Source of the DNA: an uncultured Alistipes sp.
GTDB taxonomy: Bacteria; Bacteroidota; Bacteroidia; Bacteroidales; Rikenellaceae
Direction: 5' to 3'
NCBI RefSeq assembly: GCF_902388705.1
Contig: NZ_CABMQJ010000004.1
Span: 62,001-126,000 of the forward strand
DNA length: 64,000 nucleotides
The notes under the pieces were generated by a model. The model saw nothing but the letters and a program-made list of their open reading frames with translations, searched no databases and was not told the origin of the DNA. The translations under genes were made by a program, and so were the position numbers. Position 1 is the first letter of the stretch; each line of letters starts with the position of its first letter. Of this stretch, positions 16,645 through 25,199 are shown piece after piece.

Positions 16645-17995
16645 ACTGGTTGTCGCGGCAGCCGTGATGCTTCCTTATGCCGTATCGGCCCAGACAAGCA
16701 GTATTAACGCATTCTCTCCCTATACGATGTACGGCATCGGCGAGTTGAACACGCCCGGTACGCTTCAGATGCGCTCGATGGGCGGCGTGGGGGTTGCCAT
16801 GCGCACTCCCGGCAGGCTCAACCTGCTCAACCCGGCGGCTTTCAGCACCGTTCCGCAGAAGAGTTTCCTTTTCAGCTTCGGACTGGAGGGCCAGAACTAT
16901 TACAACTCGCAGAAAGCGGACGGCATCTCGAAACGGACGGCTTACAATACGTTCAACTTCCACGACATTGCGTTCCAGATGCCGATTGCCAGGAAACTCG
17001 GACTCGGGTTCAGCCTCACCCCTTACAGCTCGGTGGGCTACCGCACCAAATATACGCACGATTACAAACCCACCGACCCGGTCTGGGGCAATGTGGGCCG
17101 CGTGCAGTATGTCTACCAGGGCGAGGGCGACGTGACGGAGGTCAAGGTAGGCCTCGGCTGGGAGTTGTTCAAGAACTTCTCGCTGGGCCTCGCAGCCCAG
17201 TATTACTGGGGCGACATCGACCGCAGTTTCGTGATGACCCCGACGCCGATCACGGGCAACGGCACCTATTCGTCGACGGTGGGCAGCGATAATTACAGCA
17301 TCTCGAGCATCAAGGGCCAGGTCGGTGTACAGTGGAACGCCATCATGAACCAGAAACGGATGCTGACCCTCGGCGCTACGTACGACTTCGGCGGCGATTT
17401 GAACCCCGAAGTGACCAAGAGGATTTACGTCGGCGACCTGTACAGCTCCACCGTAAAAGGCGATACGACGCATCTGGCACTCGTATTGCCGCGCCAGCTT
17501 TCGGTGGGAACCTATTACCAGACCGCCAAGTGGACGCTGGGCCTCGACTATGTTTACCAGAACTGGGGCGGCCGCAACAAGGGCACGGAGTTGACCGGCA
17601 TCAGCGGGCAGGGCAATTCCTACTACGAGGTAGCCTATACCAATACGAGCACGGTGAAGGTCGGCGTAGAGTATACGCCCAACTATTACGACGTGCGTAA
17701 ATTCATGAAACGCTGGTCGTACCGTGCGGGTTTCCGTTACGGAACCTATAACCAGACCTACAACGGCAATAAACTTGCGGAGTATGCCGTTACACTGGGT
17801 ATCGGGGTGCCGGTGAAATTCCTCGGCAGTTCGTCCATCGACGTGGGTGTCGAATACGGCCGCCGCGGGTACAACCTCGCCGAGAACCTCGGGCTCGTGC
17901 GGCAGCAGTATTTCAAATTCGCAATCGGCTTTTCGCTCTTTGCCAACAGCCGGGAGAACGGGGAGTACTGGTTCACGCGGCCCAAGTACGATTAA
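16619..17995 (+). CDS. Outer-membrane beta-barrel protein (FadL-like fold)
   Basis: 458 residues. A signal peptide is clear (about 1-24, cut after VSA before QTSS). The rest alternates polar and aromatic residues in many short strands (for example FSLGLAAQYYWGDIDRSF and KWTLGLDYVYQNWGG), as in an outer-membrane barrel. The N-terminal phrase MYGIGELNTPGT...SMGGVGVAM resembles the start of Bacteroidetes FadL/TodX-like transporters. The substrate is unknown. The gene begins inside the last 26 bases of coaX, which implies translational coupling, and lies upstream of a TPR protein and lptC, so an envelope role fits. Confidence 0.75.
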   Translation: MQVKNTLIKLVVAAAVMLPYAVSAQTSSINAFSPYTMYGIGELNTPGTLQMRSMGGVGVAMRTPGRLNLLNPAAFSTVPQKSFLFSFGLEGQNYYNSQKADGISKRTAYNTFNFHDIAFQMPIARKLGLGFSLTPYSSVGYRTKYTHDYKPTDPVWGNVGRVQYVYQGEGDVTEVKVGLGWELFKNFSLGLAAQYYWGDIDRSFVMTPTPITGNGTYSSTVGSDNYSISSIKGQVGVQWNAIMNQKRMLTLGATYDFGGDLNPEVTKRIYVGDLYSSTVKGDTTHLALVLPRQLSVGTYYQTAKWTLGLDYVYQNWGGRNKGTELTGISGQGNSYYEVAYTNTSTVKVGVEYTPNYYDVRKFMKRWSYRAGFRYGTYNQTYNGNKLAEYAVTLGIGVPVKFLGSSSIDVGVEYGRRGYNLAENLGLVRQQYFKFAIGFSLFANSRENGEYWFTRPKYD

Positions 17996-18113
17996 TTTTC
18001 AGTCCGGAAAAAATTGCACTTCTAACGAATTAGTAGTAAATTGCAGCCTCATCCGGGCGATTATACAGACGGGAACATACAAATATTATTATACAAAAAT
18101 TAATCTCTGACCG

Positions 18114-19451
18114 ATGAAAAACGTTAAATTTCTGCTTTCCGCCGTTCTGGTGTTTTTGGCCTCGGCGGCTCTGGCTCAGGACTTCAGCGCTCCGCAGTAT
18201 GCGAAGTGGGGTGCTACGCCCGAAGAGCGAGAACAGAACATTCTCAACAGCAACTTCCTGAAAGAATCGTGCGACAACCGCAATTACGACGCGGCCGCAC
18301 ACTACCTCAAAGAACTTATCGACAAGGTTCCCGGGGTGGCCGAGTCGATTTACCAGCGCGGTGCCGTGCTTTACAAGAACAAAATCAACCGTGCCAAGAG
18401 CGTAGCCGAGAAGAATGTGTTCATCGATTCGCTGATGCTCATGTACGATATGCGTGTCCAGTATTTCGGCGACAATGTCAAGCCGGGCAAGACGGCTTTC
18501 ATCCTCGACCAGAAGGCGCGCGAGTACCTGACTTACAAACCCAACGACCGCAAGGGGATTCGCGACGCGTTCCGTGCTGCCATCGAGGCCGGCGGCGACA
18601 ACACCGATCCCGCGACCGTCGTGGTCTATTTCAGCAACCTCTGCGAGGATTACAAGAATACGGACGAGGTAATGCCCGACGAGATTATCGCCGAGTACGA
18701 CCGGCTGATTCCCTTCTTCGAGAAGCGTCCGGATGCCGCCGAGTTCAAGTCGCAGTTCGACGCTGCGTTCGGTTTGAGCGGTGCCGCCAGCTGCGAGAAC
18801 CTCGAGAAGCTTTTCCGCGGCAAGCTCGAAGCCAATCCCGACGACGAGACGCTGCTGGCACAGGCCGTGGGCTTGATGTCGCGCGCCAATTGCGACGGCG
18901 ATTTCTACTTCTCGATTGCCGAGAAATACTATACGGTCAAACCTTCGTCGGAGACCGCCATGTTCCTGGCGCAGGCATTCCAGACCAAGGGCGATTACGA
19001 CAAGGCTACCAAATACCTCAACGAGGCGCTGGCCGTCGAGCAGGATCCCGCCGAGCGTGAAGCCCTGCTGGTGCGCATCGCACTCGTCGACCTGGTTTCG
19101 AACGATATTCAGGGTGCCGCTGCCGCTGCACGCCAGGCCCGCGATTTGAATCCCGAGGACGGTGTGCCCTATTTCGTGCTGGCACAGTGCTACGCCCTTT
19201 CGGCCGCACACTGCTCGGGCTTTGCCGGACAGGCGACTTTCTGGGCCGCTTACGATACGATGGCCAAGGCTGTCGAGCTGCTGTCGAGCGATTCGGAGTA
19301 CCTCGAGCACGCCAAAAAAGCGCTGGCTTCCTACCGCAGCCGTTTCCCGACTTCGGAGGAGTGCTTCTTCAACGAATTGAAGGAAGGCGCGCGCTATACC
19401 GTAAACTGCGGTACGGCGGCTGGTATTGCGACTACCGTGCGTGCACGTTAA
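18114..19451 (+). CDS. Periplasmic tetratricopeptide-repeat protein
   Basis: 445 residues with a signal peptide (1-21, cut after ALAQ or just before). Repeated helix pairs of TPR type run through the protein, clearest in the C-terminal half: ETAMFLAQAFQTKGDYDKAT, then KYLNEALAVEQDPAEREALL and DIQGAAAAARQARDLNPEDG. It is likely a periplasmic or envelope scaffold. A 118-base gap separates it from the barrel gene, and lptC follows three bases after its stop. No enzyme motif is visible. Confidence 0.8.
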   Translation: MKNVKFLLSAVLVFLASAALAQDFSAPQYAKWGATPEEREQNILNSNFLKESCDNRNYDAAAHYLKELIDKVPGVAESIYQRGAVLYKNKINRAKSVAEKNVFIDSLMLMYDMRVQYFGDNVKPGKTAFILDQKAREYLTYKPNDRKGIRDAFRAAIEAGGDNTDPATVVVYFSNLCEDYKNTDEVMPDEIIAEYDRLIPFFEKRPDAAEFKSQFDAAFGLSGAASCENLEKLFRGKLEANPDDETLLAQAVGLMSRANCDGDFYFSIAEKYYTVKPSSETAMFLAQAFQTKGDYDKATKYLNEALAVEQDPAEREALLVRIALVDLVSNDIQGAAAAARQARDLNPEDGVPYFVLAQCYALSAAHCSGFAGQATFWAAYDTMAKAVELLSSDSEYLEHAKKALASYRSRFPTSEECFFNELKEGARYTVNCGTAAGIATTVRAR

Positions 19452-19454
19452 TAA

Positions 19455-20330
19455 ATGAATCGGCTCATCGTAAGATATGCCATGGTAGCACTCTCCGTCG
19501 TGGGGAGTGCTATCTTGCTATTCTCCTGCGATAATGCCGGGGAGGGGGAAACGGAGGCCTCGAAAGAGACGATGATGACCGAGTACAGCGAGAACCTGTC
19601 GGTCGTCATGTCGCAGAACGGGCGCCGCTCCTACCACTTCAAGGCCCCGCTGGTCGAGGGCTACTCGCTGGCACGCGAGCCCTACCGGGAGTTCCGCAAG
19701 GGCGTCGAAATGACGACCTACAAGGACGATTCGCTGTCGACGGTCGACGCCGTGCTGACGGCCAATTATGCGATTTATTACGAGAACCGCGAACTGTGGG
19801 AGGCCAAGGGCAATGTCGTCGTCGAAAAATCGGATGGCAAAACCCTCTATACGCAGCAACTGTTCTGGAATGCGCGCACCAAAAAAATCTATTCGAACGT
19901 AGACTCGAAGATCGTCCAGAACGACGGCCGCGACGTATTTATCGGCGAGGGTTTCGAGTCTGACGAGGAGTTCAAGGACTGGCGTTTCCGCCGGATGAAA
20001 GGCCGCATGGAGGTCGAAGTCGACCCGGCCGGCCGGGCCGATTCAACCGCCGATTCTACCGCTGTAACACATTCTGTGGAGCGTGGCGCGTCACCGGCCC
20101 GGGAAGGTGAAACTGCCGTAAGGCGCGATGCGCCTGCGCGGCCTGCCCGCCCCTCGGCTGCGGTGCGCAGTGAAGCGCCTGCTGCATCCGTGCCTGCACC
20201 TGTTGCGGCCGTGCCTTCGCATCCGCAGGCCCAACAACCCGAGGCGCAGGCCGAAACGCTGGATGAGCCGCTCCGCCACCGCCAGACGGTCCGGGCGGAG
20301 CTGGGCGACAGGGACGGACAAACCAAATAA
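19455..20330 (+). CDS. lptC: LptC-like LPS export lipoprotein with Ala/Pro-rich tail
   Basis: 291 residues. The N terminus is a lipoprotein signal with the lipobox Cys at position 25 (LLFSCDNAG). Residues 40-190 match the LptC/OstA-like fold of stacked strands: LTANYAIYYENRELWEAKGN, TLYTQQLFWNARTKKIYSN, FIGEGFESDEEFKDWRFRR. LptC relays LPS from the inner-membrane LptBFG transporter to LptA. From about residue 200 the protein becomes a disordered tail rich in Ala, Pro and Arg with no match to the family. It lies between the TPR gene and the CorC-type gene, ten bases from the latter. Confidence 0.85.
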   Translation: MNRLIVRYAMVALSVVGSAILLFSCDNAGEGETEASKETMMTEYSENLSVVMSQNGRRSYHFKAPLVEGYSLAREPYREFRKGVEMTTYKDDSLSTVDAVLTANYAIYYENRELWEAKGNVVVEKSDGKTLYTQQLFWNARTKKIYSNVDSKIVQNDGRDVFIGEGFESDEEFKDWRFRRMKGRMEVEVDPAGRADSTADSTAVTHSVERGASPAREGETAVRRDAPARPARPSAAVRSEAPAASVPAPVAAVPSHPQAQQPEAQAETLDEPLRHRQTVRAELGDRDGQTK

Positions 20331-20339
20331 GGGATTACG

Positions 20340-21602
20340 ATGTTGACTTCAATCATACTGATTGTCGTAATGCTGCTGCTGTCGGCATTTTTTTCGGGCA
20401 TGGAGATCGCCTTTACGAGCAAGAACCGCCTGAAACTGGAAATCGACCGCAAGCAGAGCCGCATGTTCGATTACATCGCGGATATTTTCTCCCGCCATCC
20501 GGGGCAGTACATCACCACCATTCTCGTGGGCAACAACATTGCGCTGGTGGTCTACTCGCTCTATATGTCGCTGCTGCTGCGCGGCATTTTCTATGCATTG
20601 GGGTGGGAGAGTATCGCACAAAACGGTTCGGTGGCCCTGGAAACCGCCGTTTCGACCGTTATCATCATCTTTGCCGCGGAGTTCCTGCCCAAGTCGATCT
20701 TCCGCAACAATCCGAATTTCTATTACCGTGCGCTGGCACCGGTGATTTACTTTTTCTACCTGCTGCTTTATCCGCTCGCGCGGTTTACGACGCTCATTTC
20801 GCACGGCATCCTGCGCCTGATGGGACGCCGTGTCGTGGAAAAGAACGTGCCGCATATCTTCGACCGCGAAGACCTCGCCTCGCTGCTCGACACGAACAAT
20901 TCCGAGCCGCGGCCCGAGCCGGACAACGAGCTCAAGCTTTTCCAGAATGCGCTGGACTTCGCCGACCTGCGCGTGCGCGACTGCATGGTGCCGCGTGTCG
21001 ACGTCGAGGCCGTGGACATCGAAGAGACCTCGATTGAGCAGCTTACGGAGCGGTTCGTCGATTCGAAATACTCGCGTATCTTCGTCTGGCGCAAAAGTAT
21101 CGACAACATTATCGGCTATGTCAATTCGAAAAGCCTCTTCACGCGTCCTGCGAATATTGCCGACGTGATGATGCAGGTCAATTTCGTGCCTGAAACCATG
21201 CCGCTGCAACTGGTCCTGCAGAACTTCATCAAGCACCGCAGCAACATCGCCGTGGTGATCGACGAGTTCGGCGGTACGGCGGGCGTGATTTCGCTCGAGG
21301 ATGTGCTGGAGCAGATATTCGGGGAGATTGAGGACGAGCACGACGTACCGGATCTGACCGAAAAACAGGTCGGCCCCGACGAATACGTCCTTTCGTGCCG
21401 CCTGGAGGTGAAGTACCTCAATGAGAAATACGGGCTGGGCATCGAGGAGAGCAAGGAGTACGACACGCTGGCGGGTTTCATCATCTTCAACTACGAGGGA
21501 ATACCGACGGCTGGGGAGACGGTTTTCATCGGCAGCCTGCAGCTGCGGATACTCCGCACGACACGATCGCGTATCGAGTTGGCCCGGGTCAGGAAGTTAT
21601 GA
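20340..21602 (+). CDS. CorC/HlyC-family membrane protein (DUF21, CBS pair)
   Basis: 420 residues. An N-terminal DUF21 domain has about four membrane helices within residues 1-150 (ILIVVMLLLSAFFSGMEIAF and GQYITTILVGNNIALVVYSL). Two CBS domains follow (about 200-330, from RVRDCMVPRVDVEAVD), then a C-terminal CorC_HlyC domain. Members are CNNM-like magnesium or cation efflux proteins; in Bacteroidetes one branch is GldE, involved in gliding and secretion. Which applies here cannot be decided from sequence alone. It follows lptC by nine bases. Confidence 0.88.
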   Translation: MLTSIILIVVMLLLSAFFSGMEIAFTSKNRLKLEIDRKQSRMFDYIADIFSRHPGQYITTILVGNNIALVVYSLYMSLLLRGIFYALGWESIAQNGSVALETAVSTVIIIFAAEFLPKSIFRNNPNFYYRALAPVIYFFYLLLYPLARFTTLISHGILRLMGRRVVEKNVPHIFDREDLASLLDTNNSEPRPEPDNELKLFQNALDFADLRVRDCMVPRVDVEAVDIEETSIEQLTERFVDSKYSRIFVWRKSIDNIIGYVNSKSLFTRPANIADVMMQVNFVPETMPLQLVLQNFIKHRSNIAVVIDEFGGTAGVISLEDVLEQIFGEIEDEHDVPDLTEKQVGPDEYVLSCRLEVKYLNEKYGLGIEESKEYDTLAGFIIFNYEGIPTAGETVFIGSLQLRILRTTRSRIELARVRKL

Positions 21603-21645
21603 GAATTTTTATAGTATAATAGGGGTCTTTTCCGAATAAAATTAC

Positions 21646-21653
21646 TACCTTTG
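21646..21653 (+). promoter_or_regulatory. -7 box (TACCTTTG) upstream of the PpiD-like gene
   Basis: TACCTTTG matches TAnnTTTG, about 38 bases before the ATG at 21692. No good TTTG is found 19-21 bases upstream, so support is partial. Confidence 0.5.
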
Positions 21654-21691
21654 ACTGCTAATTTGAAACAATACGATAATTTACAATTTAT

Positions 21692-23722
21692 ATGGCAAGT
21701 TTAAACACCTTACGCACCAAGTTCGGCATTGTGCTGTCGATTGTTATCGCAGGCGCCCTCTTGGCTTTCATTCTCTCTCTGAAGACCGAGATGGGTTTCT
21801 CGGGCAACGATCCCCGGGTCGGTGTTATCGACGGTGAAAAGATCAACTATTCGGAGTATTACGACCAGTACGAGCAGATCAAGGCGCAGAGCGGCGCCCA
21901 GGAGAGCGACGAACAGCAGTCGGCCATGCTCGCCAACGCTGCATGGCAGGCGCTGATCGGCAAACACGTGCTGACTCCCGGATTCGCGAAGATGGGCCTG
22001 CGCGTGACGGAGCCCGAGCGTCTGTCGATGGTCAGCGGCCAGCATCCTTCGCAGGTGTTCTACAATGCTTTTGCCGATCCCCGCACGGGCGAATACAACG
22101 TCGCAGCCGTCGGACAGTTCCTCACCGAAGCCGAGAGCAACCCGCAGGCGCAGCAGGCGTGGGCGCAGCTCAACGAGCAGGCCCGCATGGAGCGCCAGGT
22201 CGCAAAGTACCTCGGCCTGGTCAAGGGCGGCGTGTATGTCAATTCGCTCGAGGTCGCCAATGGTGTGAAAGCCGCGAATAACACCTATTCCGGCAAATGG
22301 GCGGGTAAGAAATACTCCGCCGTTCCCGATTCGCTGATTCAGGTGAAGTCGGGCGACATCAAGGCTTACTACAACAGCCATAAAGATATGTTCAAGCAGC
22401 TGCCGTCGCGTACGATTTCGTATGTCGTATTCGAGGTTGCTCCTACGGACGACGACATGCTGGCGCTCGAGAAGAGCGTTGCCGAGGTCGGTGCGCAATT
22501 TGCCGCGACCGAGGAGTTGAAGTCGTTCGTCCGCGCCAACCGCAACGGTAAAATCGCGGATACGTATGTTTCGGCGGCACAGCTTTCGGACGACGAGGCC
22601 AAGGCCCTGATGGCCGGCCAGACGTACGGCCCCGTGCTGAAAAACAACGAGTGGACGATGGCCCGCGTGCTGGATTCGAAGATGGTTCCCGATTCGCTGG
22701 GGATCCGCCATATCGTACTCCCCTATACGCAGGAGGCGCTGGCCGACAGCCTGCTGACCGTGCTCAAGGGCGGTGCCGATTTCAGGCAGCTCGCAGCGCA
22801 GTATTCGGTTTACGACGCTACGGCAGCCAATGGCGGCGAGGTCGGCGTGATGCCTTTCTCGGCTTTCACCGGCGAGTTCGCCGCTGCGCTTTCCAATGCC
22901 AAACAGGGCGACGTGGTGAAAGTCGCTTCGGGCGATGCCGTTCAGCTGATGCAGGTTTACCGTGCCGACAAACCCTCGAAACACGTGCAGGTGGCTACGA
23001 TTACCTATCCCGTCGAGGCTTCGGCCGCAACGCGCCGTGATATACACAACCAGGCCGGTACGTTCTCGGTGAATGCCAAGGGCTCGATCGAGGCTTTCAA
23101 CGACGCTGCTTCCGGAGCGGCTGTGACTCCCCGCGTGGCATCGATTACACAGGGCGAGCGTACGATTCGCGGTCTGGAGGATTCGCGTGAGGTTACCCGT
23201 TGGGCTTACGGCGCGAAGGAAGGCGACGTTTCGGAAATCTTCACCGTGGGCGACGACTATGTGATAGCTACGCTGACCGATATCGACGACAACGAATACG
23301 CTCCGCTGGAGCAGGTTGCCGCACAGGTTCGTGCACAGGTGCTCCGCGACAAGAAGTACGACTATATCGTCAGGGAACTCGCCGGTACGACGCTCGACGA
23401 GCAGGCTGCGAGCCTCGGCTCGGAGGTTGCCGATTTCGACGGCGTGACTTTCAGTTCGTTCTATGTCAACGGCCCGGGCGTGGAGCCCCGTCTGGTCGGT
23501 GCGATTGCTTCGTCCGGGAAAGGCGCCGTTTCGGCACCGGTGAAAGGCATGTCGGGCGTCTATGTCTTCGAAGTGGACGACATCCAGACTTCGGACAAGC
23601 AGACCGAGGAGGGCGAGCGGGTGCGTGCGCAGGCTATGGCCGAAAGCATGGCGCAGCAGTTCTCTGTGCAGGCTATCCAGCAGATGGCGAAAATCCAGGA
23701 TTTGCGCGGCAAATATTTCTAA
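21692..23722 (+). CDS. PpiD/SurA-like peptidyl-prolyl isomerase, inner-membrane anchored
   Basis: 676 residues. One membrane anchor near the N terminus (about 12-32, FGIVLSIVIAGALLAFIL) precedes a SurA_N-type helical domain. A parvulin (rotamase) domain lies around 345-420 (LGIRHIVLPYTQEALADSLL, then NGGEVGVMPFSAFTGEF). A second PpiC-like region is in the C-terminal part. This is the PpiD architecture: a periplasmic foldase tethered to the inner membrane that helps newly exported proteins. It ends the dense plus-strand run and is followed by an intrinsic terminator. Confidence 0.9.
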   Translation: MASLNTLRTKFGIVLSIVIAGALLAFILSLKTEMGFSGNDPRVGVIDGEKINYSEYYDQYEQIKAQSGAQESDEQQSAMLANAAWQALIGKHVLTPGFAKMGLRVTEPERLSMVSGQHPSQVFYNAFADPRTGEYNVAAVGQFLTEAESNPQAQQAWAQLNEQARMERQVAKYLGLVKGGVYVNSLEVANGVKAANNTYSGKWAGKKYSAVPDSLIQVKSGDIKAYYNSHKDMFKQLPSRTISYVVFEVAPTDDDMLALEKSVAEVGAQFAATEELKSFVRANRNGKIADTYVSAAQLSDDEAKALMAGQTYGPVLKNNEWTMARVLDSKMVPDSLGIRHIVLPYTQEALADSLLTVLKGGADFRQLAAQYSVYDATAANGGEVGVMPFSAFTGEFAAALSNAKQGDVVKVASGDAVQLMQVYRADKPSKHVQVATITYPVEASAATRRDIHNQAGTFSVNAKGSIEAFNDAASGAAVTPRVASITQGERTIRGLEDSREVTRWAYGAKEGDVSEIFTVGDDYVIATLTDIDDNEYAPLEQVAAQVRAQVLRDKKYDYIVRELAGTTLDEQAASLGSEVADFDGVTFSSFYVNGPGVEPRLVGAIASSGKGAVSAPVKGMSGVYVFEVDDIQTSDKQTEEGERVRAQAMAESMAQQFSVQAIQQMAKIQDLRGKYF

Positions 23723-23746
23723 ACCGCGAAATAATTTCGTTCCTGT

Positions 23747-23778
23747 AAAGAACGCCGGAATACTCCGGCGTTCTTTTT
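23747..23778 (+). terminator. Intrinsic terminator after the PpiD-like gene
   Basis: A perfect 13-bp stem (23747-23759 with 23764-23776), a four-base loop ATAC and a T-run continuing TTCTTTTTG. Confidence 0.9.
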
Positions 23779-23829
23779 GTTATTTTTGTGTATATTTAGT
23801 GGGTGAACATAAACTTATCGCATAAAATT

Positions 23830-24972
23830 ATGAATAACTTCATTTTCCACAATCCGACAAAATTGGTCTTCGGCAAGGGGCAGATTGCCAAACTCGCCAA
23901 CCTGATTCCGGCCGATAAAAGGATTATGATTACATTCGGCGGCGGCAGCGTGCGCCGCAACGGCGTCTACGATCAGGTCGTCAAAGCCCTCGAGGGCCGC
24001 GACTGGGTCGAATTCTGGGGTATCGAGCCCAACCCGTCGGTCGAAACGGTGCGGGAAGCCATCGCCCTGGGACGTGAAAACAAATCCGATTTCCTGCTGG
24101 CCGTAGGCGGCGGTTCGGTCATCGACGGCACGAAACTCATTGCCGCGGGGCTGCTCTACGACGGCGACCCGTGGGAGATTGTCCTCGAGGGGAAGGCCGG
24201 CAAGACCGTTCCCCTCGGCACCGTGCTCACGATGTCGGCCACGGGTTCCGAGATGAACTCCGGAGCCGTGATTTCGCGGCAGGAAACCAAAGAGAAGTTC
24301 GCTTTCTACGGCGATTATCCGCTCTTCTCGATTCTCGATCCCGAAACGCTTTTCTCGCTGCCGCAGAAGCAGATTGCCTACGGCCTGGCCGATACGTATG
24401 TCCATGTGCTGGAGCAGTATATGACCACGCCCGCACAGTCGCGCCTGATGGATCGCTGGGCCGAGGGCATCCTGCACACGGTGATTGAAATCGCCCCGAA
24501 AATCCGGGAGAACCAGCACGATTATGCCGTGATGTCCGAATATATGCTTGCTGCGACGCTGGCGCTCAACGACATGATTCGCATGGGCGTCACGCAGGAT
24601 TGGGCGACGCACATGATCGGCCATGAACTGACGGCCCTGCACGGACTGACGCACGGCGCTACGCTGGCTATCGTCATCAACGGCACCCTGCGTGTGCTGC
24701 GGGAACAGAAACGCGGCAAGTTGTTGCAGTACGGCGAACGCATCTGGGGCATCACCGGCGGTTCGGAAGAGGAACGTATCGACCGTACGATTGCGGCCAA
24801 CGAGGAGTTCTTCCGTTCGCTGGGCCTTTCGACGCACCTTGCAGAGGAGGGAATCGGCGAGGCGACCATTGCCGAAATCGAGCGCCGTTTCAATGCCGCG
24901 GGCGTGAAATTCGGCGAGGCGCAGAATGTCGACGGTGCAATGGCCCGCAGGATCCTCGAAGCGGCGTTGTAA
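23830..24972 (+). CDS. yqhD: NADPH-dependent iron-containing alcohol dehydrogenase (YqhD type)
   Basis: 380 residues from the ATG at 23830. The N terminus MNNFIFHNPTKLVFGKGQIA and the NADP-binding GGGSVRRNGVYDQV and LLAVGGGSVIDGTK follow E. coli YqhD closely. The metal ligands are in DTYVHVLEQYM (Asp, His) and MIGHELTALHGLTHG (two His). Such enzymes reduce a broad range of aldehydes with NADPH and help in aldehyde detoxification or fermentation. An in-frame ATG at 23803 would add nine residues not seen in the family. The gene stands alone between two terminators. Confidence 0.92.
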   Translation: MNNFIFHNPTKLVFGKGQIAKLANLIPADKRIMITFGGGSVRRNGVYDQVVKALEGRDWVEFWGIEPNPSVETVREAIALGRENKSDFLLAVGGGSVIDGTKLIAAGLLYDGDPWEIVLEGKAGKTVPLGTVLTMSATGSEMNSGAVISRQETKEKFAFYGDYPLFSILDPETLFSLPQKQIAYGLADTYVHVLEQYMTTPAQSRLMDRWAEGILHTVIEIAPKIRENQHDYAVMSEYMLAATLALNDMIRMGVTQDWATHMIGHELTALHGLTHGATLAIVINGTLRVLREQKRGKLLQYGERIWGITGGSEEERIDRTIAANEEFFRSLGLSTHLAEEGIGEATIAEIERRFNAAGVKFGEAQNVDGAMARRILEAAL

Positions 24973-25146
24973 GCCTTCGCATCCGGTTTGTGAATTCCGA
25001 AGCGTCTTGTCTGGGTGGGGCCTTCTGCAATTCGCTGATTGTCGGGTCGCAGGAAAGGTTCCGCCGTTGCAGGTCGCAAATCCGACGATCGGCTGCGTGC
25101 ACGAATTTATCCCCGAACCTTTTTGAACTGGATTTTCTGAACATGC

Positions 25147-25179
25147 AAAAATCCCCGGAGTTTAACTCCGGGGATTTTT
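25147..25179. terminator. Bidirectional terminator between the yqhD-like gene and mutB
   Basis: A perfect 15-bp stem (25147-25161 with 25165-25179) has a TTA loop. It is flanked by A5 on the left and T5 on the right, so it can work in both directions. It ends the mutA-mutB operon 20 bases after the mutB stop. Confidence 0.9.
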
Positions 25180-25199
25180 CTGCAATAATTACTGCCGGT

